Assembly: GCA_027574665.1 (NCBI GenBank)
Contig: CM050657.1
Location: 15,388,404 to 15,452,403, forward strand
DNA: 64,000 nucleotides
Direction of reading: 5' to 3'
Source: Rhynochetos jubatus
Taxonomy: Eukaryota > Chordata > Aves > Eurypygiformes > Rhynochetidae
Shown: piece after piece, positions 45,300 to 58,029 of the stretch
Layout: the number at the start of each line of letters is the position of its first letter
Numbering within the stretch: the first letter of the stretch is position 1
Program-made: the position numbers and the translations under genes
Notes under the pieces: model-generated
The model's database searches: none
Told to the model about the DNA's origin: nothing
The model's input: the letters and a program-made list of their open reading frames with translations, nothing else

Positions 45300-47845
45300 A
45301 GAGGAGGGAGCGAGGCAGTGGGAAATGGGAAGGCATTGTCAGTGAAGAAGCACTGAGAGCAGGGTCAGGAAAGCCATTGTCCCTGTAAGGAGGGGAACAC
45401 GGCGTGGTCACTGAAACAGCAGCTGCCATGGTCCCAGGACTGATTTGCTCTGCAGAGGTGGGAAAGCATCTTCCCATTGGGAATGAAGACCAGCAAATGC
45501 AACCCCAGGAAATTTTGACTGTATCCCAGTTGTGACCAGGGTGACCACACTGAAAGAAAGACCCCAGTGATGGGACCAGCTGGAAACATCACCAATTGCC
45601 ACCAGCAGACCTGCAGTCCCCATGGAGACACCCAGTAGGCGTCAAGTACCACCTGACCAAATCGCTGCCAGGACCATGCTTCTTCCACCTGCGAGACCAA
45701 GAGGGTACGAAGGGTTCTAGCAAGAGCAGGCTCAGCCCTACACCGTCTTGTCTGCGAGCAAAATTGGGGTGTGAATGAATGCTCTCCCGCTCCACTGCAG
45801 CTGTTTTGCTGTCCCCTTTCTCAGGAGTTTAACCCACAGCTGTGGTGCTCTATGCACAGCACCTCCTGCTCAAGCTCTGTGCAATAGGGCAGCCCCTGGG
45901 ACACCTCCAGCGGGATGGATTCCACTCAAACAGGCTGGGAGCAAACGGGAGAAAGCAGCAGACCCGTGTCCCGGCAGCACTGGGCAGACTCAGCACAGCT
46001 GCTGGCTCCAAAACTGGGGACAGAGGCGACCGGCCAGGTCCAGCACTGCTGGTCGGAGGAGGCACAGCCCCAGAGCGATTGCCTTCCGTTCTTCAGTTGT
46101 CGGATGTCAACTGATTAATTTTGCCTGGGATTAATTAAGGAGCAGCCAGTGACCGCTGTGCCGGCAGAGGGGCCGTGGTGACCTCCCTGCAGTGGGAAGC
46201 CAGGGTCAGTGACCTTCTCTGCCGACACAGCCACAGCCGGGCCAGGCTCTGACCCCGGCAGGGTGACATGCTGTTGGCCTGCTGGCCGCCTGGGATCACA
46301 GAGCCTCTGCTGCCAGGACCGGTGTGCAGGGCTGAGGCAGTGCATCACCCCCACGCTGCACCCAGCCACTTCTGAGGGGTTTTATTCCCCCTCGTAGTGG
46401 TTTCATGGCAGGTATTTTCAAGGCTCTTCCGCTGCCCAGCTGGGGTGTCTGCAGGGATTCAGGTAGGTCATGCTGGCTGAGCCGAGCTTGCCACCCGTCG
46501 GCACAGCTGGCACATTGGTTGCCAAGTGATTGCCTGGTTCAGGAGCCAAGAGTGCTGTTTTGGGGAATAAAAGCCCTAAGGTTTAGGCTGGCTTGGCGGG
46601 AACCCAAAGGCAGAGGAGGTGGGAAGCGACTGCCCAAACGTAAACTGTCCTAGGCTGGCATAAGCATCCCCCGGGAGCAGTGCAGGTGAAACCCTGTGTG
46701 CTCAGTGCTTCCCCACCAGCTCGCCATCCCCAGGAGCAGTGGGTCCCAGTGGGATGGGAGCGGCTGCTCCTGCCACAAGGGGTGATGATGGCCACGGCAG
46801 CCAGGGCAGGGCCACTCCACAGGGCACGGCCAGAGCCACTCTCACCGTGGGTGCAGCTGTCCCAGCCAGGATCTCACCCGGCCAGCTCCTCCACCCCAGC
46901 TGGGAGGGGGTGGATAATGACAGCCCGCTGTTTCATGTGGCCACGAACACCTGAGAGCTGCTCAGGGACGGTGGCTGGAAGATGAATCACCACAAAAGCC
47001 GGTCCTGCTGTCCCCTGGAGGGGTTGAACACCTGGGCGTTGTGCCACAGGCACAGGGGGCCCAAGTGACCATTAAGCGTGAATGCACCTCCGCTGCACTC
47101 CCAGCAGACATGTCCACAGACCGACGGGACCGCTAACCCCCCGCCAACCCCACGCCGTGGCTAGAAAGCACGAGGGGACCCACTCTCCCCATGGCAAAGG
47201 GCTGGAGGTTACAGCAGCAAACCCAGGCACACACCTTCCCAGGGCTCTGCTACAGCCTGAACCAGTGCAGTCCCCTAGGACGCCCCGTGCCCCCGTTTCT
47301 CCGCAGTGATCCCAGGCGAGACGCTACTCCTGCCGGGAAAAGCTCCCAGCAGAACAACTCTGAGCAAAGGCAGAGGGGGGAGTCAGCCTCCCAGACCCCC
47401 AGCACTGGGGCTCAAGGGACGTGCGTTAAAAACACTTGCAGGGAATGAGTTCCAAGGTACCAGCCGAGCCGTTGGTGCTCGGGGACCAGCACCGTGCAGG
47501 TGGGCACAATGCAATCGGACCCCTTGGCCCCCGTGGAGCAGCCCCGGGCTGTTTCCTGGAGCAGGTAAGGGGGTGGAGGGCCCCTGTTGCCGGTGGTCTC
47601 CAGGCTGAAGGGCAGCCCCTGCATGGGGTGGCAGTGAGGGGTATCACTTACAGGAGGCAGGCGCGTGGGGTGGCTTGAGCTTTGCCGCTCCTCCGCAAAG
47701 CCATCGCCGCACGGAAGGGAAAGAAGGAAAAGAAAAAATCCCCACCACGGGGAAGATTTGCGCTGACTCCCCAGCCAGGACATTACCACCACTGTTGCAA
47801 GAGATGCCTGTCAGAGTTTCACAAAGAAAAACTACCAGGAGAAAT
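45300..47845. other. GC-rich non-coding stretch
   Basis: No gene is supported. A small AT-rich patch at about 46100-46140 holds CAACTGATTAATTTTGCC and GGGATTAATTAAGG. Confidence 0.45.
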
Positions 47846-47919
47846 ACATAACCTTTTCTTAACATCAGCAGCTCAATTAACTAATGACAGCAAAGCATTC
47901 TCCAGTGTCACCAGCCCCA

Positions 47920-48060
47920 CTCGCCGCGAGGAGGTGGGGGCGAGGGGGGCCGCCGCGTATTTATACAGCTGCACCCGGCCTTTGGCTGGGGCTGGCTACT
48001 TACTTCTTATCTCTGGCAGGATCTCTCCTGCCTCTCGCACGCGTGCGCGCACACATGCTT
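47920..48060 (+). promoter_or_regulatory. GC-rich stretch with TATA-like box and Z-DNA-prone run
   Basis: CpG-rich sequence (CTCGCCGCGAGGAGG, GGGGCCGCCGCG) leads directly into GTATTTATACAG at about 47958, a good TATA-box match. About 80 bases further on, 48037-48058 is a strictly alternating purine-pyrimidine run of 22 bases. Together these could be a weak promoter, but no exon or transcript evidence is visible. Confidence 0.2.
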
Positions 48061-48079
48061 TCTAGAAGCGAGCTCCACT

Positions 48080-48570
48080 CCGCATGAGAAGGTTAACAAA
48101 TACCAGACTGCCTCTAAAAATACCTCCCCAATCGATGGCGAGCATAAGCCAACCCACAGTGCCAAAACCTGCGAGAAAAGCCATTTATTCCTTGTGGGAT
48201 CGCCCCTTCCTGACTCCCTTCTGCGCTATCCTGAGCTCTGGATCCATCCCGGCCGCCCATCCGTTTGTCCCCACGTGGCCGTCTCCGAAAGGCTGGTCCC
48301 TCTCCTTCCGCTCAGGCAAATACCTCCACATTAAATCATTTGTCTGTGTCGATTGATTCAATATTAAGACGCGACTTGTAACCACTTATATCTAAATAAG
48401 AATCTAGATTGTTATGACGGCTCCACGGTCGCAGCTTCTTCGCCGTTGCCCCTCGCCTTGCCAGCCCTGCACTGCTCTAATTGCCTTCAGTGCGCCGAAA
48501 ACACGAACGCGTACGATTCGCCGGGAAGAAATTATCATCACATCTCCTTTCAGATCTCGCTAAACGCTGT
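48080..48570. promoter_or_regulatory. AT- and CpG-mixed block, likely conserved element
   Basis: AT-rich words with intact CpGs run for nearly 500 bases: CGATTGATTCAATATTAAGA, CCACTTATATCTAAATAAG, GATTGTTATGACGGC, GAACGCGTACGATTCGCC, GTTTATTCATTCGCC. No frame or known repeat is seen. This is one of the strongest candidates for a regulatory element by composition. Confidence 0.4.
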
Positions 48571-48574
48571 TGTG

Positions 48575-50615
48575 TTTATTCATTCGCCCCGCGATCGCTC
48601 CCGGGGCAGATAGCAGCAGGCAGGCTAATGACAGGCAGATAGCGCGCACTCCTGATCGGAGGCCAAGAGGAACGTTGGAAAAGAGAGGGAAACCCGTCGC
48701 CGCACGTGCCGCAGGGACAGCCCCTGGCTCCCTGTGGCTGAAGTGACCCCGGAGTGCCGGCTGGCTCTGTCCCACCAGGAACGGTGGGTCGGCAGTGTGG
48801 GAACCATCCCTTGTGCCGGGATGGGTCCTGCGAGGCGGTGCAAGGCTGCGCCTTGGCAAGTAATGGGGAAACTGAGGCAAGGAGGGCAGCCGAGGTGGCA
48901 CTGCATGTCCGGAGCCATGCTGGGGTAAGAGCTTTGGCATGGGGCATCCTGTTCCTGCAGCAAGGTGAGGTATTCCTGGGGGCTGAGCCAGGGCAGCAGT
49001 GACCACAGCCAGAACGGCCCTTTCTGGGGGAAGGCAGCAGAAATGCCGACGGCGTCACCCCCAGGGAGCCGGTTGCTGGCACACCATCCCTCCTGCCAGC
49101 GCTTGGCAAGTGCCCGCGGGGCTGGGAGCTCTGGCAGCAGCCCCGGGAAGGGTGCACGGGCCCAGGCTGGCCATAAATCACCCGCCGCGTGTGTGTCCCT
49201 CGGCTCTGACCTCGGCGGGGCTGAGATTAATAGACTATCCGTTTAACCCCGCTAGCCCTTAACTAGCCGTGAAGCGCAGGAGCAGCTCACCAACGGCACC
49301 GGTGGGAACAGTCCCGCTTTGTGGGTGGCTGGGGTGGAGAGCATGTAGAGCCCCTCTTTTTTGGAAGAAAGCTGCCTGGGAAAGTCGTTCTCTCCAAGCA
49401 GGGGGGAGCAGCCCTGCCACTTCTCCCCTGTGCAGGACATTTTTCATGATTACAAGGAAGAGCTCAGTCACAACGGCTCGACACAGCTGCAATGAATAGT
49501 TAGCCCGCTGCTGGCTTTCACAGCCTGTTCCTGCTCCACCAAACCCCAACTTCCAATAGGGAGATGAACAGAGGCCAGGGCATCTCCCCAGGCAGCGTTC
49601 CCCATGTACAGCACCAGCTATGTGTTGGGAGTCTGGGCAGATGGGTGGTGCCAGCCCCTCTGGGGGGTCCCATGCATCTGGGGTGAAAGCATCCACCTTT
49701 TGTGGGAACAATGGGAAGGAAACACGCACGGCTGTGTCCCCACAGCCCAGAAGCGAGGGGCAGCTCGCCCTCCCACCGCTCCATCTTCCCTGCTGATGGC
49801 TGCTCATCTGCTGCTGCCCAGCGCCAGAACAGGTGGGGTTGGGGTTTCCCACAGGTTTCCCTCCCAGGTGCTCCACCAGCCAGGCACTGGTGCCAGTAGC
49901 ACCCATCTGGAGGAGGCTAAAGCTCCCGAGGCAGAGCCACAACACCTTTGCAATTGCTGGTGCTGACAGCAATGGATCACAGCCTCGGGGGCAGCACTGG
50001 CCTTTGGACCCTCCCATGGGGATCTGGCTGGTGTGTCCTCAGGTTCCCTCATCAATCCTGTGTAAGGTCACACTGTAAGCCCCTGGGGCAGGGAACCAGG
50101 CTCCTGGCCCTGTGTCACAGCATAGTCCCCGTAAACAATGAGCTGCTCTGCCTTCCCAGCCCCAAACACGGTTCCTAGCTCCTTCCACCACCAATCTCAT
50201 GCACACCCATCCATCCATGACATTACCGCACACCACACAGGGTACCAGAAACCCCAGGGTGAGATACCAAGGCATTTCTGCCCATTTTCAGCCTCCCCCG
50301 GCTGAGCTCACAGCCCTCCAGCTGAAAACCCTTTGGGGTTTTGAGACAACTGCTTTTTGGCTGCGAACACCGGAAGCAGTGGATGCGGTGACCTCATCAG
50401 TGTCAGGACCTGTCAGGGTCCTGCTCCTGGAGGTGTGGAAGGCAGAGATGCTGTGCTTTATGCCCTGCTCCACCTCCTTCCCCAGCCTCGGGGGGGAGGG
50501 TGATGGCCACCCAGCAGCACAGCATCACTGGGACCCGCAGGTGCCAGCTCCCCTCCGCGTGAGCAGGGCTGGCCGGCTGACAACAGGCATGGGAGTTGGA
50601 TGTCCCCAAACCCAC
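48575..50615. other. GC-rich non-coding stretch
   Basis: No gene is supported. The 252-codon minus-strand frame at 49259-50017 is crossed by plus-strand frames and has no domain I recognise. Confidence 0.45.
48861..48895 (-). mobile_element. Possible MIR-type SINE remnant
   Basis: TAATGGGGAAACTGAGGCAA followed by GGAGGGCAGC matches the reverse complement of the MIR segment around GCCTCAGTTTCCCCAT. The match is short, so chance is possible. Confidence 0.35.
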
Positions 50616-50619
50616 AGTG

Positions 50620-51015
50620 TTCAGCCTTTCAATATTGTTATACGTGGAGAATGGAGAGTAAATATGAGTGAATTCAATATTAACTGTGTGAGATAGGATG
50701 CTGTATATTCACACGGTTAACTAAAAGAGAGTAAATGGAAATCTTTATCACTATAGACTGCTGAATATTAATAGTTATTGTTTGAGTCGCTGCAGCGTGG
50801 AAAAGTCAATTATAACCTAAGTGTAAAAACGTCCTGAATTATAGATAAACTAGGCAAGGAAAGAGACGAATCTTCACCACACAATACAAAAACTGTGATA
50901 AAAGAAGAAATAAATGTGATAAGAACTTTAAAACACTAGCTGACAAAACACACTGAACGATCCTTTGTATTAGTTAATGTATAAACTGGGAGCTCGAAAG
51001 GGTTAAGCGCCTGCA
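50620..51015. promoter_or_regulatory. 400-base AT-rich island, likely conserved element
   Basis: This is the sharpest AT-rich island in the window, between GC-rich flanks. It holds GAATTCAATATTAACTGTG, CTGAATATTAATAGTTATTG, AAGTCAATTATAACC, TAGTTAATGTATAAAC and others. There is no repeat signature, microsatellite or open frame. Old unique AT-rich islands like this are often enhancers; this is inference. Confidence 0.4.
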
Positions 51016-51019
51016 TGTT

Positions 51020-52545
51020 AAACACTTGCTTTATTTCTGCAGCCTACACAGAGACACGAGCAGCAGAGGGGAACTAACATGTTTGCATCTTCAGTCAGAA
51101 AGCCTGAATTTTCCAAACAGCTCAACCCCCACATCAGGTCTGGGGTTTTCCAGCACCCTTTCGGGGACCAAAAGAAATGGTCAGGTCCCCAGAAAATTCA
51201 AGAACCGAGAGCTGACAACCTGAGGGCACGTGCCTGGGCAGTAGCTGCTGTGAGCCCCTGGGGAGACTTTGCCCTTGGTCCCTGCCCGAGAGTGGAGCAT
51301 CATCCCTCCGCTCTCTCTGAGGCAGGAGCTGCCTTTGGGATACTGCAGGTCACGACTCCCAGGCCAGAGGTGAAGTGGAGCCATGGAGAGGGCGGTCACC
51401 GAGCCGGCAGCGTGGCCGGCTGCAGCCTTGGTACCTCCTCACCATGACGCTCCTGACACCGCTCTTGGCAGGGGGAAACCAGGACACACACAATGAGCCC
51501 ATTCCCAAAGATCGCACGGAGGCCTGGAGGGAACTGGCTGCACCCCACGCCCCTCCTTGACTGGGAAGCAACCCACACTTCTTGCATTCTGTTCCAGAAG
51601 AGACAGATGGGTATCCCTGGGGGGTGACTCTGCTCCCTCTGGGGATGGTCTAAAACTGGCTGAGGTCTGGCAAGGGGACGGTGTGACACAGAGCTCTGCA
51701 CAGCGTTGAGGGAGAGGGGCTGCCCTTCCCCACCCACCCTGCAAAGGAGAGTGATCCCTTGCAAGATGCGGCCATCATTTTCCATGACCGCTCCTGGCAG
51801 CGGGAAGGCAGCGTGCTGGCACAGGAGGAGGAAACAGCTCAGAGTCTTTCTGGGTTTCCCACCATCCCAGTCCACCCCACTGACAGCAATCATCTCAACT
51901 GGTGTCCTCCAGCTGTGTTACTTAATCCCTCATCCCACCTCAATTCCCACAGCCATAAGCAAGCCTTTTGCTGGACCCACAGCCCGATAAACTTACATGC
52001 CTTGGTGGCAGGGGAGGAGATGAGCCAGGTGATCCCCAGCCCCCCCAGAGGACTAGCATCCATTTATCGCCACAAAAGGAGGGTTCTGAATCCCATTAGC
52101 TCCACACGTCATTATTCCCAGGCGGTGCCAAGTGACCCGTTTTAGCAGGAAAAAACCAGCAGGTTTCCAAAGCGAGGAGGTTGGACACAACACCAAAGGT
52201 GGTGTGCTTCCTCTCCAATAATTAATCCACCCTGCTCCCACCCCTGGATAACGCTGTGTCATTATTTTGGATCCTTCAAGCAAGTGTCTCTGAGGTGGGC
52301 AGTTGCCATCAGTGTCGGTTATCCCTGGAGAGCAGCGCTGAGGTTTATCGTTTTGCTGTTCACGGCTAGAACCGCTTCCCCAAAGGAGAAGGGGGGCCGG
52401 CTGCCAGCGCCAGCCTCAGCCCTGCTCTCTGAGAGCCTCCCACGCACGAGCAGCCAAGGCCACCGAGCCCTCGCTGTCCTCCTGTCACCATCCTCGGCCC
52501 AGATTTGCCGGCACATCCCAAACCCCACCGCTGAGGTTGCACAAC
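51020..52545. other. GC-rich non-coding stretch
   Basis: Nothing gene-like is supported. A weak AT-richer patch lies at about 52195-52275 (CTCCAATAATTAATCCACC, GTGTCATTATTTTGGATCC). Confidence 0.45.
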
Positions 52546-52549
52546 TCTT

Positions 52550-52995
52550 TCCATTAGAAGCCATAATTAAGGTCAAAAACTATTTCTATTGCAACCCTGC
52601 TTTACTCACTCAGCTTCCTGAAAAATTCTCCTTTTGCTCTAATTTTTTCCATGCCCTGAGCCCAAAGGCAAATTGGGAGTTAATGTTTAAATTAAGCCTA
52701 TTTAGGAGCATCTGAGAGATTTGAGAAGCACACTGTCCTGCTCCTGCCACCACTCCGGAAACAGCCTGCATCCCCAGACCCGCAGCACGTCCCGCTCTGG
52801 AGCGGGGGCTTTGCTAGATCTAAGCGGAGGAGAAAGCTGATTAATATTAAGCTGATTAATATGGGACCGTTGTTTAGGGATACCCCATGGAGTATTTATA
52901 TTAATTCCACACTAGCAGCGCGCTGTGACCCTGCACGGATGTTAGTGTAGCCTGAATATTAAAACCATTTCAAAACAATGAAATCTTGTCCACAG
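52550..52995. promoter_or_regulatory. AT-rich blocks with a 15-bp tandem duplication
   Basis: Two AT-rich parts at about 52550-52710 and 52830-52990. The second has AAGCTGATTAATATT at 52834-52848 immediately repeated at 52849-52862 (14 of 15 bases), each copy with a TAAT core, then GTATTTATATTAATTCC. Paired equal homeodomain cores suggest a binding-site duplication; function is inferred. Confidence 0.4.
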
Positions 52996-52999
52996 CCAC

Positions 53000-54640
53000 A
53001 ATCAGAGCAGCAGCAGCCGACGGACCCCATCCCCTGCCCGTGCGGGTGAGCTGACGTCTTTGCTCAGCCCGGTTAACCATCCGCAGCCAAAGGGTGACCC
53101 AGCACAGAAACCATTCGGTCTCAGAGCAGCCGTAAACGTTGTGGTCTGGCAGATCACCCGCTGCAGGTCCTCCGGTGCTGCGGGGCAGAAGAGCTGTAGG
53201 AAGGTTGCTGTCATCAGGAGCAGACATTCGGGGAGATCCTATCGCATCTGCTCTCTGCAGGGACATGGGGGTTGTTGCAATTAGTGTAATTTCCTTTAGG
53301 AATCTAAGAAAACACCAGTTCTCCAAATCTGCTGAAATTCCTACCCTTCCAGAAAGGCAGGTTAGGAGCAGCCAGCCGGCACCTCCAAACCACCTCTGCT
53401 CACAGACAGAATTTGTGACTCATTAAGGCAACAAATATGAACAAGATCGATATCGCCGCCTTGAACAACTCCAGGTACTATTGGCCCGGAAAAATAATCG
53501 TCTGATCCGAGCTGTGGGAGAGAAGGAACACGCTCTGGGGCAAGACCCTGCAGGTATTCTGCCAGTACCAGGCAGAGGAGCAAAGACGAGCTGGCATGAA
53601 GGCGTAAGGGTGGTTTTTTGGAGGATGTCTGTGTTGCAAGGGTAGTTTCTCCTCACAGAGAGGCTGCTCAGGGGTGTCAGGTTGTGCTCAGGGACCGGCA
53701 GACGGGCAGGCCGGTCTTGCGTGCATTAATCACCTCCGTCTGCTCGCCATACGGGCTGCCGTGGCTGGCCCCGGCAGGGAGAGGAATGCTTTTGTTAGCC
53801 CAGCACACTTGGCAGCCGGGAGGGATCGCTGGAAAGCGAAGCGGGCACTTAACGAGCCGCGTCCTTCCATTATAATTAAAGCGAGACCCAGAAATCAAAG
53901 CTGTTATCTGCCTGCCCACATGACGGGCAAGATGCTGCCCTCGGTCACCGCCAAGCTGGAGTCCAAGTTGACCCGTGGGCTTTCTGCCCGGGGAACGGCT
54001 GTGGACATGGGCCAGGGCTGCCAATGAGCCCCCAGCCCCCGGCACCAGCTGGTTTAATTTACAGGTAATCCGTCTCCAGCGCCGGAGAGCGGCTGCAGGG
54101 TGCGGAGAGACCTCCGGCTGTCAGAGATCAATGGTGACAAGCTCTCCCCTTTTTCCTCCTCCCAAAACTTAGGATGCCGGGTCACCTTCAGCTGGGAGGA
54201 AGGCTGTGGGCTTTGGCAGCGGTTCCCAGAACAAGAGAAGGCTGGCTGCTCACACGCTGCCTCGGCACACCCACGGCAGGGCGATGGGGTGAGCACCTGG
54301 GATGCGGCTGAGCTTTACCCTGCTGCGGATCGGCAGCAGCGGTCCAGCGGCTCAAGGGCAGCCAGTTTTCACCCCCATCACCCCAGAAGTTACGTGCACA
54401 AGCACAGGGTGAGGAGAGGGAGGATTTAGCAGGGAGAACACCCCCGGGCTCAGCAGCCTGGGCCATCAGCACAGCATCCCCCTTCCCGTCAGGCCGGGAT
54501 GGCTCCTTGCACTGGGCCGGCGTCTCTGCGACCACTGCAGAGACCAGACTCGCTGGGACCCTTCTTGTTGGATCAACGTCTAATGGCCGCGCTGGGGGGA
54601 ACAGTCAGGCTGGGGACGGAGGGGTGAAAGGGCAACGACT
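53000..54640. other. Non-coding stretch of mixed composition
   Basis: No gene is supported. Small possible elements lie at 53265-53440 (GCAATTAGTGTAATTTCC) and 53840-53915 (CCATTATAATTAAAGCG, AATCAAAGCTGTTATC). Confidence 0.4.
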
Positions 54641-54644
54641 GATT

Positions 54645-55215
54645 CACAAACCACCCAGTCACCAGAACAAAATTCCCCTTCTAACAAGGCATGGAGCAAA
54701 CAAATTATCTTTGTTGTTAGGAAATCTGTAAGCACTTATCGTTATAATTACCATCTGTGGTTTTGCCATTCAGGTAAAGTAGCAGCAGCAGCTCTGATAC
54801 GGGTTAGGCTCAGCCCCGCGGGCTGCTAATCAAAACCAACCCGTTTGCCTTCAGGTTGAAGATGATGTCAAACTTGATTGAATGTCCACCTTTGATGGCT
54901 TTACCTGAGACCTAACAACATCTGCGTCCTACTCACAGTAGCTCTGAAAGGTGATACGTGTGGAAGAGCCAAGCCGCCTGCCATCCGTGCCCAGAAAAGG
55001 GAGCAGTGAGCTCTGACCAAAACATCACAGCTTCAGGAATCAATAAAACACAATTTAAAATTTAAAAAAAAAAAGTGTAAACAACAGAGACCAAAGCCCA
55101 AAGAGCCGGTCAGAAGATTTATATGCAGCTTAGTTCAAATTTCTGTAATCTATTTAAATTAATAGCCACGTCCCATGTTAAATTGCTTCCAGAGGCCAAC
55201 AGCTTCCAGGTTATT
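54645..55215. promoter_or_regulatory. AT-rich blocks, possible conserved elements
   Basis: AT-rich words (CAAACAAATTATCTTTGTTG, CACTTATCGTTATAATTACC, GCTAATCAAAACC, TCTATTTAAATTAATAGCC) over about 570 bases, including a run of ten or so A at about 55063-55074. No frame or known repeat is recognised. Confidence 0.35.
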
Positions 55216-55219
55216 TCGT

Positions 55220-58025
55220 TCTTTGCAAGGGAAGTGCAGAGGGAAACCTCGCCGTAGGCTCAGCAACATGGTGCAACTCATCCTCTGAGGGCTGAAGCCA
55301 GGCTGTGCAAGGAGCCTGGTCATGGTGGTGAGCTGGACAGGTCACCCTTAGCCGCTGCCCAGCACCTCCCTGCAGAGAGATGCACGGGGAAGCAGGTTTG
55401 AAGGTGCTGTACCAGGTGGGAGCAGAAAGGGGAGCATCCTCCCGTGCCCAAACCCCATCTGCACCATGCTCAGCTGAGCATGGCAGCCAGTAGCATGAGG
55501 GAGCCTGATCCCCACCGAGGAAGCTCTCCTCACCGTGCCACGCGTTCCAATGCTATCCGGGCTTGCCCAACATTTTCCATTTTAAGATCTTCCCTCAATT
55601 CCTTATAACCATGCCAGCATTTAGCTGGAGTTTTCAAAAATAAGAAAATCCCCTGGAGCAGGGAGCACAACCCGGGCCAGGAAGATTTCAACCAATGATG
55701 TGCTGAATGAGGTCCTGGAAAACAAGGATGGCCGAACTGAGGAATTCTTGCAGCCGCTTCAAGGAGAAGCTCAAATGCCTCTGTGTTTGTGGCAGAGGGC
55801 TGAATTTCCCCGGGGTGCTACAGCAATTTTCCCAGTGATAATTCTTCCAAGTTGTGCAATATTTTAAGCTTCTGAAACTCCCGTGTTGCCCGTGTCGAGC
55901 AAGGAGTTTGCGCTTGCTGACTGGCAACTCTGGATTTACCCGAGCCCCAAACTGGGGATGCTGGAGCAAGCTGAGCTTGCTCTGTGCTTGCACCTTGCAG
56001 CAGCTGAGGGGACTCATGTTGCCTGGTGCAAACTCTCCCATCCCAGGCAGGGAGCGACAGAAGACGAAAACTGCACGGGAGCAAAGGGAAGGGAGGAACA
56101 TGCCTAAATGGGGTGAAGGAAGGCAGGCAGGGGCAGGAGGGGTGCTGCAAAGTGCTTGGTGCAGATCAAGGGATCCTCAGCCTCCTGTGGGGAGAAGACA
56201 AAGCCTTTTGTCAAGCACCACCTCTTACTGGTGCTAGAAAGTAATATTTAACTCCCTGAGGGTGAAATGTCTGGTGTCGGCGCGTACAACTCTGTGAAAC
56301 GGAGCCACATCAGGCTGCCCAGATCAGAAGCTGCACCCAGCTTTCGCCCCGTGCCCATAAGCTGCTGGGGAGGAAGGTGCTCATGAAGAAACAATTTAGA
56401 AAGGCAGAAGCCTTCTCCTCCCGCTCTTCATCACATTGGTATTTCCATGCAGAACCTCACCTGAGCAGGGTTTGATTTTAACTCATTCTCTCCACCACAT
56501 CCCACCTCTGGCAGAAACCAAACCCTGGGAATGAGAGCCCCAAAAGCTGAAGGCAGGAAAATCTGCTGGAAACCATTACACAATCCAGTGCTGTTGCGAC
56601 ATGTCCGAGGTACAATAAACAAGGTGCTCGACATACCAGCAATACCATCGCTCTGCTCTGTGTCACTGCCACCCACTTGCAGGAGACTTTTCCTGTCTGT
56701 CCCCAAACCTCTTCTGAGCCTCAAGAGACAGGCTGAGATCCTTGTCCTGGTGTTATCCTGGTCATCCAGCCCTAAGGAACCACCGTCCTCGGAGGGAGGT
56801 AACAGCCCTGGGAAAATGGCGTTGTGTGGATTTATTATAGCGCAACCTGCTCATCGGGGACAGACACCCGCCGAGGTTTCACTCATATCATTTCTGTCTG
56901 CAAACGTGATAACTGCTCTCACTGCAAACGGTAAAAGACCCTTCCCTGCACCTCGCCTGCTTCAGGGAGCACGGAACCACGGCACCTGGAAAACCCCACC
57001 TCTGACAGCATCCCTCTCCCTACGGCCAGGAGCCAGCACCACGACTCCAAACCAGCTTCTCGATGAAGACAGAGAGGTTACCCCCTCCCAGCACAGCTGC
57101 TCTAAATAAACCACAGCCCGCAGATTATCATCCGAGGACAATATTTTAACCACAAACTATTATTATTTACCCTTTACGGAGGCAGGCAGGTGCGGGAGGC
57201 ACTTTACACCAAAGTCACAGCTGAGTAAGTTATGGCAGGGGAGTTGAAGGTGCTTGGTGGCTCCAAGGACTGCTGTTATACTCTTCAGTGTCACCTGGAG
57301 ATCTCCTGCAGAGAACCCCCCAGTTCCTCCGTGGCCCCCTCGCAGCTTTTTAACAAGCACTTCTACCGGGCACAACTTCTCCTGCTTCTCACCAGCAGCC
57401 CCCAGAAGGAGCCCTCCGGCCCCAGCCATTCCCATGTTTCAGCAGTACCAGCGTGGTGTGAATCGCAGGTGTCCCCCACGGGAATGATCAGCTCCCCGTG
57501 CCCCCCGAGGAACAGGCAGCTCATAGGCAGCAGCCTGGCAGCTTCGCAGTCCTCCTTCAGGCACTGCCAGCCCCAGGGGATGCTGCAAATGCCCCAAACC
57601 AAACATGCACCGGGGAGGTGGCAGCCAACCCTCCCATGCCAGGCTGGAGGAGGAAAGCAGCCTCTGGTCACCTTGGATGAGGAGAAGCAGGATAAGCAGA
57701 TGTACAGCCCCCTGGCCCATCGCTGTTACCCATTCACTGGGGGAAGGGAGGTTTTGGGGATGGACTGGTGGATGGAGACCATGGTCTGGCAGCTGGCCCC
57801 GTGCCCGTCAGCATCAGGCTCTCTTCCATAGTCCCAGACACCAGCAAGTTTGTTCCTGGAAATATTTGTGAAATGTAGGCAACTCTCTTAATAACTCCCA
57901 CATGACACGTTTTAAAAAAACCCACAAACAAGAGTGTCAATGTTTCCGTCAAACCAGTATCATGCTGATGCCAAGCAGCAGCGAGGGGTGGAGGACGGTG
58001 GATTTACAGCAGAGGCACAAGGTGA
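55220..58025. other. GC-rich non-coding stretch
   Basis: No gene is supported. Frames of 192 codons (56531-57109) and 199 codons (57232-57831) on the plus strand show no recognisable domain and are crossed by minus-strand frames. An AT-richer patch lies at 57120-57175. Confidence 0.45.
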
Positions 58026-58029
58026 AGCA

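Noticed and set aside
49259-50017. 252-codon minus-strand open frame
   Set aside because: Crossed by plus-strand frames of up to 120 codons. No recognised domain, and no promoter or splice context.
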